Shown piece after piece: positions 51,105 through 59,146 of a stretch of 64,000 nucleotides of DNA; position 1 is the first letter of the stretch; each line of letters starts with the position of its first letter. A program made the position numbers and the translations under genes. Origin of the DNA: AC-32 sp963763475 (GTDB lineage: Bacteria > Actinomycetota > Thermoleophilia > Gaiellales > Gaiellaceae); contig CAVXOR010000004.1 in the NCBI GenBank assembly GCA_963763475.1, positions 496,001-560,000 of the forward strand. The letters run 5' to 3'. The notes beneath the pieces are model-generated. The model did not search any database and was not told the DNA's origin. It worked only from the letters and a program-made list of their open reading frames with translations.

Positions 51105-52261
51105 TGGGCCGCTTCCGGGACGCGCTCGCAGGGGAGGGGCTGGCTGCGATCGCGGAGATCAAACGGCGCTCGCCGTCCGCCGGGGCCTTGCGGCCGGACG
51201 CCGACCCCGCGGCCCTGGCGGCCGGATTCGAGCGCGCCGGTGCTGCGGCCGTGTCGGTGCTGGTGGACGAGCGCTTCGCCGGCAGCCCCGCCGATCTCGC
51301 CGCCGCGCGGTCGGCCAGTGACGTTCCGTTACTGGCGAAGGGGTTCTTCTCCGAGCGCGCAGAGCTCGAGGAGCTGCGACGGCTCGGCGCCGACGCGGTG
51401 CTGCTCTTGCTGCGCGACCTCGACGACACGCAGCTGCGCGGGTTGCTCGCTGCCGCCCACGAGCTCGGGCTCGACGCGCTCATCGAGGCGCACGACGCCG
51501 ACGAGCTGCAGCGCGCGATCGAGCTCGACGCGGCCGTGATCGGGATCAACGCGCGCGACCTGAACACCTTCGCGATCGACCGTGGCGCGCAGCTCGAGTT
51601 GGTCGAATCGGCGCCGCGGGACCGCGTGATCGTGGCCGAGAGCGCGATCGCTACTCGCGCACACGGCGCCGAGGCCGAGCTGGCGGGCGCCGACGCCGTG
51701 CTCGTCGGCTCGACGCTGATGCGGGCCGCCGATCCAGCGGCAAGGCTCGAGGAGCTGCTCGCGCGGCCGCTGGTCAAGGTGTGCGGCCTGACGCGCGAGG
51801 AGGACGTCGCCGCCGCCGCCGAGGCCGGCGCCGACCTGGCGGGTTTCGTGCTCGCGCGCGAGACACTTAGGCGCGCCCCCGCCGTCCTGCCGGTCCCGGA
51901 GACGATGCTCTCGGTCGCCGTCCACGTCGGCGAGATCACGGACGACCGCGCCGACCTCGTGCAGCTCTACGCGCGCGAGAACGGCCACCGCTCGCGCGAG
52001 GGCGTCCTGCTCCGACGCGGCCGCGAGGTCGCCCGCGTGGTCGACCGCGAGTGGCAGGCAGACGACCCCGGTCACCTCGAACGGGCGCACGCTGCCGAAG
52101 GCCGGATCGTGCTCGCCGGCGGGCTCTCGCCCGAGAACGTCCGCAAGGCGATCGAGCGCGTGCGGCCGTGGGCGGTGGACGCGAGCTCGAGCCTCGAGAC
52201 CGAGCCGGGCGTCAAGGATCACGAGCGCATCAGGGCCTACGTGGAGGCGGCGAGGTGCTGA
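51104..52261 (+). CDS. Indole-3-glycerol phosphate synthase / phosphoribosylanthranilate isomerase fusion, shortened
   Basis: 385 residues, two barrels in TrpC-TrpF order. The TrpC part (about 1-222) keeps the catalytic set: Glu/Lys in IAEIKRRSPS, Lys in LLAKGFF, Glu in LIEAHDADE, Asn in IGINARDLNTF and Glu-Ser in VAESAI. It lacks about 45 residues at the N-terminus found in other TrpC. The TrpF part (about 223-385) begins with the catalytic Cys (VKVCGLT) and ends with VDASSSLETEPGVKDHERI, but the middle motif LLDxxxGGTGxxFDW is not recognisable (VVDREWQADDPGHLE in its place). The ATG overlaps the trpD stop by one base. Confidence 0.9.
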   Translation: MGRFRDALAGEGLAAIAEIKRRSPSAGALRPDADPAALAAGFERAGAAAVSVLVDERFAGSPADLAAARSASDVPLLAKGFFSERAELEELRRLGADAVLLLLRDLDDTQLRGLLAAAHELGLDALIEAHDADELQRAIELDAAVIGINARDLNTFAIDRGAQLELVESAPRDRVIVAESAIATRAHGAEAELAGADAVLVGSTLMRAADPAARLEELLARPLVKVCGLTREEDVAAAAEAGADLAGFVLARETLRRAPAVLPVPETMLSVAVHVGEITDDRADLVQLYARENGHRSREGVLLRRGREVARVVDREWQADDPGHLERAHAAEGRIVLAGGLSPENVRKAIERVRPWAVDASSSLETEPGVKDHERIRAYVEAARC

Positions 52262-53364
52262 CCTACGGCGAGTACGGCGGCCGCTTCGTACCCGAGACGC
52301 TGATCCCCGCGCTCGACGAGCTCGAGGCAGGTTGGCGCGCGGCCCGCGACGATCCGTCCTTCCAGGCGGAGCTTGACGAGCTTGGCCGCGACTACGCCGG
52401 CCGGCCGACGCCGCTGACCCTCGCCGAGCGCTTCGCTCCGGGCAAGCGCCTCTACCTGAAGCGCGAGGACCTGCTCCACACGGGGGCGCACAAGCTGAAC
52501 AACGCGCTCGGCCAGGCGCTGCTCGCGCTGCGGCTCGGCAAGCGACGGATCGTCGCCGAGACGGGCGCGGGCCAGCACGGCGTCGCGACTGCGACGGTGT
52601 GCGCGCGCTTCGGCCTCGACTGCGTCGTCTACATGGGCAGCGAGGACATGCGCCGCCAGGCGCCCAACCTGGAGCGGATGGCCCTGCTCGGCGCGGAGGT
52701 GCGGCCGGTCGAGTTCGGCACGCGCACGCTGAAGGAAGCGACGAGCGAGGCGATCCGCGACTGGATCGCGAACGTCGAGGACACGCACTACCTGATCGGC
52801 TCCTGCGTTGGCCCGGCGCCGTATCCGGAGATCGTCCGGGAGCTGCAAGCGGTGATCGGGCGCGAGGCTCGGGAGCAGCTGCTGGCCACCGAGGGGAGGC
52901 TGCCCGAGGTCGCGCTCGCCTGTGTCGGCGGCGGCTCGAACGCGATCGGGCTCTTCGCCGGCTTCGTCGACGACGCCGAGGTTCGGCTCGTCGGAGTCGA
53001 GGCCGGCGGCGCCGCGTCGCTCGGGTCGGGTCGGCCGGCCGTGCTGCACGGCTCGCGCTCGTCGGTGCTCGCCGACGAGGACGGCCAGGTGCTCGACGCG
53101 GAGTCGATCTCGGCCGGCCTCGACTACCCGGGCGTCGGCCCCGAGCACGCATTCCTGCGCGACAGCGGCCGGGCCGAATACCTCGGCACGACCGACGAGG
53201 AAGCGCTGGCGGCATTCCGGCGGCTGGCGCGCACGGAAGGCATCCTCCCGGCCCTCGAGCCGGCCCACGCATTGGCTCGGGTTGAAGAGCTCGAGGAGGA
53301 GCTCGTGCTCGTCTGCCTCTCGGGCCGCGGCGACAAGGACCTGGCCGAGGTCACCGCCCGGTGA
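52255..53364 (+). CDS. trpB: Tryptophan synthase beta chain
   Basis: 369 residues, a little short. PLP lysine in GAHKLNNALGQ, the AETGAGQHGVATA loop, phosphate-binding CVGGGSNAIGLF and YPGVGPEHA are intact (standard TrpB1). The GTG at 52255 has GGAGG seven bases upstream; it is followed by CTG, which overlaps the previous stop as CTGA. TrpA should partner it, but a methyltransferase gene separates them. Confidence 0.95.
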   Translation: MLTYGEYGGRFVPETLIPALDELEAGWRAARDDPSFQAELDELGRDYAGRPTPLTLAERFAPGKRLYLKREDLLHTGAHKLNNALGQALLALRLGKRRIVAETGAGQHGVATATVCARFGLDCVVYMGSEDMRRQAPNLERMALLGAEVRPVEFGTRTLKEATSEAIRDWIANVEDTHYLIGSCVGPAPYPEIVRELQAVIGREAREQLLATEGRLPEVALACVGGGSNAIGLFAGFVDDAEVRLVGVEAGGAASLGSGRPAVLHGSRSSVLADEDGQVLDAESISAGLDYPGVGPEHAFLRDSGRAEYLGTTDEEALAAFRRLARTEGILPALEPAHALARVEELEEELVLVCLSGRGDKDLAEVTAR

Positions 53365-54182
53365 GCGAGCAGCTCGGCTGGAACCCCGAGCGCGCGGCCT
53401 CCTTTTTCGACGGCTACGGCGAGAGCGAGTGGACACGCTTCGAGGAAGGCCGCACTCCGGCGCCGAGCCTCGACGTGCACCTCGATCGTCTCCGCCGGTT
53501 CGTCAAGGCCGGCGACGAGGTGCTCGACCTCGGGGCCGGGCCCGGGCGGTTCACCATCGAGCTCGCCCGCCTCGGCGCGCGGGTGACCGTCGGCGACCTC
53601 TCACCCGGCCAGCTCGAGCTCAACCGCGAGCACGTTTCGGCGGAGGGCCTCGAGGAGCGGGTCGCCGAGCGAGCCATCGCCGACGTGCTGGATCTCTCGC
53701 GCTGGGACGACGCGAGCTTCGATGCGGCCGTCTGCTTCGGGGGCCCGCTCAGCTACGTCGTCGACCGCACCGAGCAGGGGATCGCCGAGCTCGTGCGCGT
53801 GACCAGGCCCGGCGGGCATGTGCTCGTGTCGGTGATGTCGCTCGTGGGCACGGTCGTCCACTTCCTGCCGATCCTGGTCGACCTCGCCCGCCGTGACGGC
53901 GTCGCCAAGAACGAGGCGATCATCAGGACAGGCCTGCTTCCCGACGAGACCGACTACGGCCACCTGGCGATGAAGCTCTTCCGCTGGAGCGAGCTCGAGG
54001 CGCTGCTGTCGCCGCACGGCACGATCGTCGATGCCTGTGCGGCGGGACTGCTGCCGTCCGTGCGGCCCAACGAGCCCGAGCTGCGTGAGTTCCTCTCCTT
54101 GGTCGAGCTCGAGCTGGCAGGCGAGCCCGGCGCGATCTCGTGCGGCCAGCACATCCTGGCGGTCCTGCGGCGCGAGCCGTGA
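53361..54182 (+). CDS. Class I SAM-dependent methyltransferase inside the trp operon
   Basis: 273 residues. Motif I VLDLGAGPGRFTIEL, an acidic end of strand two (TVGDLSPGQLEL), and post-motifs DASFDAAVCFGGPLSY and VTRPGGHVLVSV. The gene overlaps trpB (GTGA) and trpA (GTGA) by four bases, so it is translated as a member of the operon. The substrate is unknown; a role in tryptophan or indole chemistry is a guess from position only. Confidence 0.88.
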   Translation: MSEQLGWNPERAASFFDGYGESEWTRFEEGRTPAPSLDVHLDRLRRFVKAGDEVLDLGAGPGRFTIELARLGARVTVGDLSPGQLELNREHVSAEGLEERVAERAIADVLDLSRWDDASFDAAVCFGGPLSYVVDRTEQGIAELVRVTRPGGHVLVSVMSLVGTVVHFLPILVDLARRDGVAKNEAIIRTGLLPDETDYGHLAMKLFRWSELEALLSPHGTIVDACAAGLLPSVRPNEPELREFLSLVELELAGEPGAISCGQHILAVLRREP

Positions 54183-54877
54183 AGACGCTCGCGATCTACC
54201 TGATGTGCGGACCGGAGGCGCCGACCCTGGCGGAAGCCGCGGTCGAGGGCGGCGCCGACCTGGTCGAGCTCGGATTCCCGTTCTCGGACCCGCTCGCCGA
54301 CGGCCCGGTGATCCGCCGCGCCGCGGAGCGCGCGCTCGCACAGGGGATGCGAACCGGCGCCTGCCTGGAGATGCTCGGGTCGACCCGCGAGCGCCTGCCG
54401 GAGACCCCGCTGGTGCCGATGACGTACTCCTCGCTGCTCGAGGCCTACGGCTGGGAGCGCTTTGCCGGGGACGCCGCGGAAGCGGGCGCGACCAGCGTGA
54501 TCGTCGCCGACCTCCCGGCCGGCGACCGGCCCGAGGTCCGGCGGGTGCAGCTGGTCGCTCCCACCTCGACCGACGAGCGGCTCGCGCTCGCGGCCGCGCA
54601 GACGGACGGCTGGCTCTACCTGGTCACGCTCACCGGCACGACCGGCGCGCGGAGCGAGCTCTCCCCCGCTCTCGCCGGGCTGGTCGACCGCGCCCGCGCG
54701 CACACCGACCTGCCGCTCTACGCCGGCTTCGGGATCTCGACGCCGGAGCAGGCACGGGCCGCCGCCGATCTGGCCGACGGGATCGTGGTCGGCTCCCGCG
54801 CCGTCGAGGTTGCGGAGGACGGGCCCGCGGCCCTGCGGGACTACGTCGCCTCGCTGCGGGAAGCACTCGACGCATGA
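54179..54877 (+). CDS. trpA: Tryptophan synthase alpha chain, short form
   Basis: 232 residues, about 25-35 shorter than usual; helix alpha-0 at the N-terminus is missing. The catalytic Glu and Asp lie in LVELGFPFSDPLADGPVI, and GFGISTPEQAR and DGIVVGSRAVE form the phosphate site. Loop 2 reads VPMTYSSLLEAYGWERF rather than the common MTYYN. GTG start overlapping the methyltransferase stop. Confidence 0.93.
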   Translation: MKTLAIYLMCGPEAPTLAEAAVEGGADLVELGFPFSDPLADGPVIRRAAERALAQGMRTGACLEMLGSTRERLPETPLVPMTYSSLLEAYGWERFAGDAAEAGATSVIVADLPAGDRPEVRRVQLVAPTSTDERLALAAAQTDGWLYLVTLTGTTGARSELSPALAGLVDRARAHTDLPLYAGFGISTPEQARAAADLADGIVVGSRAVEVAEDGPAALRDYVASLREALDA

Positions 54878-55224
54878 CGACGGTGCTCGTGGACGCGCGC
54901 AACGTGCAGCGCTCGCAGTGGCCGAACCTGTCCGACGACGAGCTGGTCGAGCGCGCCCGCGCCTGGGCCGACCGACACGACGCCGAGCTGGTGCTCGTCT
55001 TCGACGGCAAGGCGCCTGAAGGCGTGGGCTCGAGCCGGCTCGACGAGCGCACGATGCTCGTCGGCACCGGCGGCGAGAGCGCCGACGACTGGCTGATCCG
55101 GGAAGCGCCCGGGCATCCCGGCGCCTGGCTCGTGACGTCCGACCGCGCACTGCGCGAGGCTGCGGGCGGGAACGCGGGCCGGCTCGTGGGTGGCGGCACG
55201 TTCCTGCGCGGGTTGGACGATTGA
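54874..55224 (+). CDS. NYN/PIN-like nuclease domain protein (YacP-like)
   Basis: 116 residues. Acidic residues at PIN-like positions: VLVDARNV, LVFDGKAPEG, ESADDWLI and VTSDRALR. The pattern fits the NYN superfamily of ribonucleases (YacP/Rae1 side). The ATG overlaps the trpA stop by four bases. Cutting of RNA, perhaps on the ribosome as for Rae1, is a family-based guess. Confidence 0.78.
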   Translation: MTTVLVDARNVQRSQWPNLSDDELVERARAWADRHDAELVLVFDGKAPEGVGSSRLDERTMLVGTGGESADDWLIREAPGHPGAWLVTSDRALREAAGGNAGRLVGGGTFLRGLDD

Positions 55225-55646
55225 GCCGGCTGCGCGCAGCGGCGGCCGGAGCCGTGGCCGCGACCGCCTGGGGTCTCGCCGAGCCGCTCGACCAGCGGCT
55301 ACTGCGCTGCGACTACTCGGACGTCGCCGTGCTCGGCAAGGCTGTCACGCGTGGGCCGGACTGGCGGCTCGCGGGCTTCGCGCTGCACGCCCTCAACGGG
55401 GTCGTCTTCGGCCTGGTTTTCGACGAGCTGCGCCGCCGCGTTCCGGTGCCTCCGCGCCGCCTCGCGGTCGGCATGGCACTCGCCGAGCACACGACGCTGT
55501 ACCCACTCTGCGCGCTGATCGACCGGTACCACCCGGCCCGCGGCGAGCCCGGCATTCCGCCGCTGTTGACGAACCCGCGCGCGTTCGCGCAGGCGACGTG
55601 GCGGCACATGCTCTTCGGCACCGTGCTCGGAAGGCTGGCGGCGTGA
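55221..55646 (+). CDS. Small membrane protein, unknown
   Basis: 141 residues with two or three hydrophobic stretches (about 6-20, 52-67, 83-97) and the motif LALHALNGVVFGLVFDE-like around residue 55. I do not recognise it with certainty; similar proteins occur in actinobacteria as hypothetical. The TTG start overlaps the NYN gene stop (TTGA). It ends in a four-base overlap with the next gene. Confidence 0.7.
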   Translation: MSRLRAAAAGAVAATAWGLAEPLDQRLLRCDYSDVAVLGKAVTRGPDWRLAGFALHALNGVVFGLVFDELRRRVPVPPRRLAVGMALAEHTTLYPLCALIDRYHPARGEPGIPPLLTNPRAFAQATWRHMLFGTVLGRLAA

Positions 55647-56411
55647 AGATCGTAGCCGTCTTCGCCGCGGCGGCGATCGTTCCGAGCGCGTCTGCGGCCT
55701 CCCGGCCGTGGCAGCCGCCTATGGCCGCCGTGGTGAGCTACGCCTCGCACCGGCACGGCGTGATCGCCTTCGCCGTCCGCACGCCGACCCGCCACTGGGG
55801 CTGGCACGCGGCCCGCGTCTTCCCCTCGGCGAGCGTGCTCAAGGCGATGCTGCTCGTCGCCTACCTCGACCTGCCCTCGGTCCGGTCGCGCCGCTCGGGC
55901 CGCAGGACCGCGAGCTGCTCACGCCGATGATCCGCCGCTCCGACAACGACGCGGCCGGCCGCGTGATCGGGATCGTCGGGGCGAGTCGCCTACGCGACCT
56001 CGCACACCGCGCCGGCATGCGCCGGTTCACGCCGGTGACCGGGATCTGGGGCCTGAGCCGCATCGACGCTGCCGACCAGGCACGCTACTTCCTGCACATC
56101 GACTCGCTGCTCGCGCCTCGCCACCGGGCGTACGCATTTTCCTGAAGCTGCTGAACACGATCACGCCCGCGCCGCGCTGGGGCATCGCGCGCGTCCGGCC
56201 GCTGGGCTGGCGACTCTACTTCAAGGGCGGCTGGGGCTCGGGCACCGGCTGGGTCGACCACCAGGTCGCGCTCCTGACCCGCGGCGACGAGCGCATGTCG
56301 GTCGCGATCCTGACCCACCTCGACAGCAGTCACGCCTATGGCAAGGAGACGCTGCGCGGGATCGCGGCACGGCTGCTACGCGGGCTCGGCTCCGCCGCAG
56401 AGGTTCGCTAG
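55643..56411 (+). pseudogene. Class A beta-lactamase-like serine hydrolase, two frameshifts
   Basis: Three frames must be joined. Frame 1 (from GTG 55643, GTGA overlap) gives a signal peptide and the SxxK motif (SASVLKAML). Near 55885-55900 the reading moves by one base to a frame with the SDN motif (RRSDNDAAGR), which stops at 56145. Near 56140-56146 (TTTTCC) it shifts again to a frame with the KGG motif and the C-terminal helix, ending TAG 56411. Both breaks look like loss of one base. All three catalytic motifs survive, so either the gene died recently or the assembly has two base errors. It ends on a CTAG shared with the M15 gene. Confidence 0.8.
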
Positions 56412-57016
56412 CCGCCGGTCGCGGAGAAGTGCTGGTAGTCGGGAGAGCCGGTCCAGCGGCCGCCCCACTGCCAGCCGACCTCGGCGAACGCGCGCACGAG
56501 CAGCCCGCCTCGAACGGCCATGCCCGGCCGGTAGCGGGAGCGGTCGAGGTACGCCCGCCCGGCGCGTGGGTGCACGCGGCCGTCCTCGAGGTACGGGTTC
56601 TCGACCGGGTTCACGTCGATCGCGAGCCCGTACGCGTGCACCGACCAGCGCTTCGGCCCGGGCGCGACGGCGTAGCGGCAGTTGAAGGCGGCCGTGTTGT
56701 CTGCGTCGAGCGAGCGCTCGTCGCTGCCGCCGTACGCGTCGACCGGGCGCAAGCGTCGGAGCGGGAAGCGCGCGGCGTACAGCCGCGCGAAGACCCGGGT
56801 CAGCGGCCGGACGGCTCGCGTGTTGACGACCAGCGCGCCGCTGTGCCGGCGGCCGTCGAAGCCCCAGTAAGAGAGCCGCAGCCGCCGCAGCGAGGCCGGC
56901 GCGACCGGGCAGCCGTGGTGCCATGAGTGCGGCAGGTCGCCTGCCGTCACGCGCGAGACCGAGTGCGAGAACGGCGGCGGCTGGAGCGCGAGCGCTACGA
57001 GCAGGAGCGCGGCCAT
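56408..57016 (-). CDS. M15-family D-Ala-D-Ala carboxypeptidase-like protein
   Basis: 202 residues. Short N-terminal hydrophobic segment (about 1-12), then a metallopeptidase fold with the zinc motif HAYGLAIDVN (His, Asp) and the second His in DYQHFS; this is the M15 VanY/phage endolysin-like (M15C) pattern. It should cut peptidoglycan stem peptides. Divergent from the L,D-transpeptidase gene, suggesting shared control of cell-wall enzymes. Two Cys (near HGCPVAP and FNCRYA) may form a disulfide. Confidence 0.85.
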   Translation of the reverse strand: MAALLLVALALQPPPFSHSVSRVTAGDLPHSWHHGCPVAPASLRRLRLSYWGFDGRRHSGALVVNTRAVRPLTRVFARLYAARFPLRRLRPVDAYGGSDERSLDADNTAAFNCRYAVAPGPKRWSVHAYGLAIDVNPVENPYLEDGRVHPRAGRAYLDRSRYRPGMAVRGGLLVRAFAEVGWQWGGRWTGSPDYQHFSATGG

Positions 57017-57022
57017 CGTCCG

Positions 57023-57028
57023 TAGTCT
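57023..57028 (+). promoter_or_regulatory. -10 hexamer of the L,D-transpeptidase gene
   Basis: TAGTCT is eight bases before the ATG at 57037, again a leaderless arrangement. The divergent M15 start lies at 57016, so both promoters sit within about 20 bases. Confidence 0.4.
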
Positions 57029-57036
57029 GCAGGTCG

Positions 57037-57747
57037 ATGAGGCTGCTCGCCCTCACCCTCGTCGCGCTGGCCGTCGCGGCCTCCGCCTCCGCGCGCGGCG
57101 AGCGCGCCGCCGCCTGTGCACCGACCTTCGCCGGCCGACTCAATACGGGCTCGGCGACCCAGCTGGTCACGGTGGTCGCCCGGACCCGCGCCTCGACGCA
57201 GGGAAGCTTGAGGCTCTGGAGCAGGCGCGGAGCCTGCTGGCACGAGGTCGCCGGGCCCTGGGCCGCCTGGCTCGGCGGGCGCGGCACCTCCCCGGCCAAG
57301 CAGGAGGGAGACCTGCGCACACCGACCGGCATCTTCGGCTTCCTGCGCACGCTGTACGGCGTCGCGGCGAGTCCGGGCGTCCACTACGGCTACCGCCGCG
57401 TCGTCTGCGGCGACTGGTGGGTCGAAGACCCCGCCTCGCCTTACTACAACCGCTTCCGGCACGTGCGCTGCGGCTCGACGCCGCCGTTCCGGACAACCAG
57501 CGAGGACCTTTCCCGTTCGCCCACCGCCTACCGCCACTTCGCCGTGATCGCCTACAACACGAAGCCGGTCGTGCCGGGCCGCGGGTCGGGGATCTTCCTC
57601 CACGTCACCACCGGGCGGCCGACGCTCGGCTGCGTCAGTTTGCCGCTGCCGCGGCTGGTCGCCACGCTGCGGTGGCTCCGGCCCACGGCAGCCCCGCTGA
57701 TCGCGATCGGGACGGCTGCCGACCTGCTGCGGGCCCGGCCTTCGTAG
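57037..57747 (+). CDS. L,D-transpeptidase/YkuD-domain secreted protein
   Basis: 236 residues. Signal peptide (about 1-20, ASASARGE), then a catalytic domain in which the YkuD signature is HVTTGRPTLGCVSLP (His and nucleophilic Cys). Several extra Cys (CAP, RGACWH, VVCGDW, HVRCG) suggest disulfides. The upstream part (GDLRTPTGIFGF) is typical. The ATG at 57037 was chosen; the longer open frame runs through the divergent gene. It would make 3-3 crosslinks or anchor proteins to peptidoglycan. Confidence 0.88.
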   Translation: MRLLALTLVALAVAASASARGERAAACAPTFAGRLNTGSATQLVTVVARTRASTQGSLRLWSRRGACWHEVAGPWAAWLGGRGTSPAKQEGDLRTPTGIFGFLRTLYGVAASPGVHYGYRRVVCGDWWVEDPASPYYNRFRHVRCGSTPPFRTTSEDLSRSPTAYRHFAVIAYNTKPVVPGRGSGIFLHVTTGRPTLGCVSLPLPRLVATLRWLRPTAAPLIAIGTAADLLRARPS

Positions 57748-57824
57748 GCGGCTGCGGGTTTTCCGCGAGCACGATCCGCGCCCGTCCCGATGGCGCGCAC
57801 CCGCTTCACGAGCACGATCAGGGC

Positions 57825-58130
57825 ATGAGAACGACGTACGGCGTGGTCTGGCGCGCGGGCGCCGACCCCCTTGCACGAGGGAAGCTCGAGCTGCTCCCGC
57901 TCGGGGTGCGACTCGAGGGGCTCGCCGGCTCGGACCCTGTCGCGCTGGAGATCCCGTACGACGAGCTCGAGGAAGTCCGAACGGGGCGTGCGATCGCTGA
58001 CCGCCTCAACGGGCACCCCACGCTGGTGCTCCAGGGGCGAGGTCGCGCGCCCGTCGTGATCGCTGCTGTCGCGCAGTCCGGCGTGGTAGCTGAGCTGACC
58101 GAGCACCTGGCGAAGCTGGCGCTCGCCTAG
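57825..58130 (+). CDS. Small cytoplasmic protein, unknown
   Basis: 101 residues, no signal or membrane segment. Alternating strands (YGVVWRAG, KLELLPLGVRLEG, VALEIPYDELEEVRTG, PTLVLQG) and a C-terminal helix recall PH-like folds, but I do not recognise a family. ATG at 57825 with AGGG just upstream. It ends on CTAG shared with the acetate kinase gene. The 77 bases before it hold no clear promoter. Confidence 0.65.
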   Translation: MRTTYGVVWRAGADPLARGKLELLPLGVRLEGLAGSDPVALEIPYDELEEVRTGRAIADRLNGHPTLVLQGRGRAPVVIAAVAQSGVVAELTEHLAKLALA

Positions 58131-59146
58131 ACGAGCGAGCGAGCCGCCCGGGCCGCGACCACGTCCTCGCGAGCGTGGGTCACGTGCACACGCGCGCGCG
58201 AGGCCGCCGCGGCGATGTCGGCATCTGTACGCACGTCGCTGTTGGCCTGCAGGTCGAGCTCGACCCCGAGGAACGCCAGCCGCGCGCAGACTCGCTCGCG
58301 CACGAGGGCCGAGCCTTCGCCGACACCCGCCGTGAAGACGAGCGCGTCGAGGCCGCCCAGTGCCGCCGTCATCGCGGCGATCGCCCCGGCGACGCGGTAG
58401 CAGAAGACCGAGAGCGCGAGCTGCGCTCCGGGCTCCGAGGAGGCCTCGAGCTGCTCGACCCGCGCCGAGCCGCCGAGGGCGAGCAGCCCCGATTCGTGCT
58501 CCAGCGCGTGCTCGAGCTCGTCGGGCCCGATGCCGACATGCCGCTGCAGGTAGAGGAGGATCTCCGGGTCGATCGAGCCCGAGCGCGTCGCCATCGGGAC
58601 GCCCTCGAGCGGGCTGAAGCCCATCGTCGTGTCGACGGAGCGTCCGTCGAGCACGGCCGTCACCGAACACCCGCCCCCGAGGTGGCAGACGACCAGCCTC
58701 GGCACCGAAACGCGCTCGGCCGACCACGCGACCGAGAGCCCGTGGAACCCGTAGCGGCGGATCCCCAACTCTTCTCGCCAGCGCGACGGCACGGCGTAGG
58801 TGAAGGCGACCTCCGGAATCGTCGCGTGGAACGCCGTGTCGAACACCGCGACCTGCGGCAGCTCCGGAAACGCGCTCCGGGCCTCCCCGATGGCCTGCAA
58901 CGCGGGCGCATTGTGCAGCGGCGCCAGCTCAACCAGTTGCTCCAACTCGGCGAGCACGCCGTCGTCGACCAGCATCGGCTCGCAAAAGCTGGAGCCTCCG
59001 TGCACGACCCGATGGGCCACCGCCGCAACATCTCTCGGCGCCTCGGCGAGCGACGGGACTGCCACGGACGAATCGTCGTCCGATACGACCGAGAGCTTCA
59101 GGCTCGTCGAGCCGGCATTGACGACGAGGATGCTCAGCCGGGCCAC
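58127..59146 (-). CDS. ackA: Acetate kinase family, short form
   Basis: 339 residues compared with about 400 in E. coli. ILVVNAGSTSLKLSV at the N-terminus, VAHRVVHGGSSF, VFDTAFHATIPEVAFTYAVP, RRYGFHGLS, VCHLGGGCSVTAV, TTMGFSPLEGVPMATRSGSIDPE and the ADP site FTAGVGEGS are all intact, so the reduction lies in loops and helices. The GTG at 59146 overlaps the phosphoketolase gene by 13 bases; a CTG at 59137 in a CTGA overlap is the alternative. Converts acetyl phosphate from the phosphoketolase into acetate and ATP. Confidence 0.92.
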   Translation of the reverse strand: MARLSILVVNAGSTSLKLSVVSDDDSSVAVPSLAEAPRDVAAVAHRVVHGGSSFCEPMLVDDGVLAELEQLVELAPLHNAPALQAIGEARSAFPELPQVAVFDTAFHATIPEVAFTYAVPSRWREELGIRRYGFHGLSVAWSAERVSVPRLVVCHLGGGCSVTAVLDGRSVDTTMGFSPLEGVPMATRSGSIDPEILLYLQRHVGIGPDELEHALEHESGLLALGGSARVEQLEASSEPGAQLALSVFCYRVAGAIAAMTAALGGLDALVFTAGVGEGSALVRERVCARLAFLGVELDLQANSDVRTDADIAAAASRARVHVTHAREDVVAARAARSLV

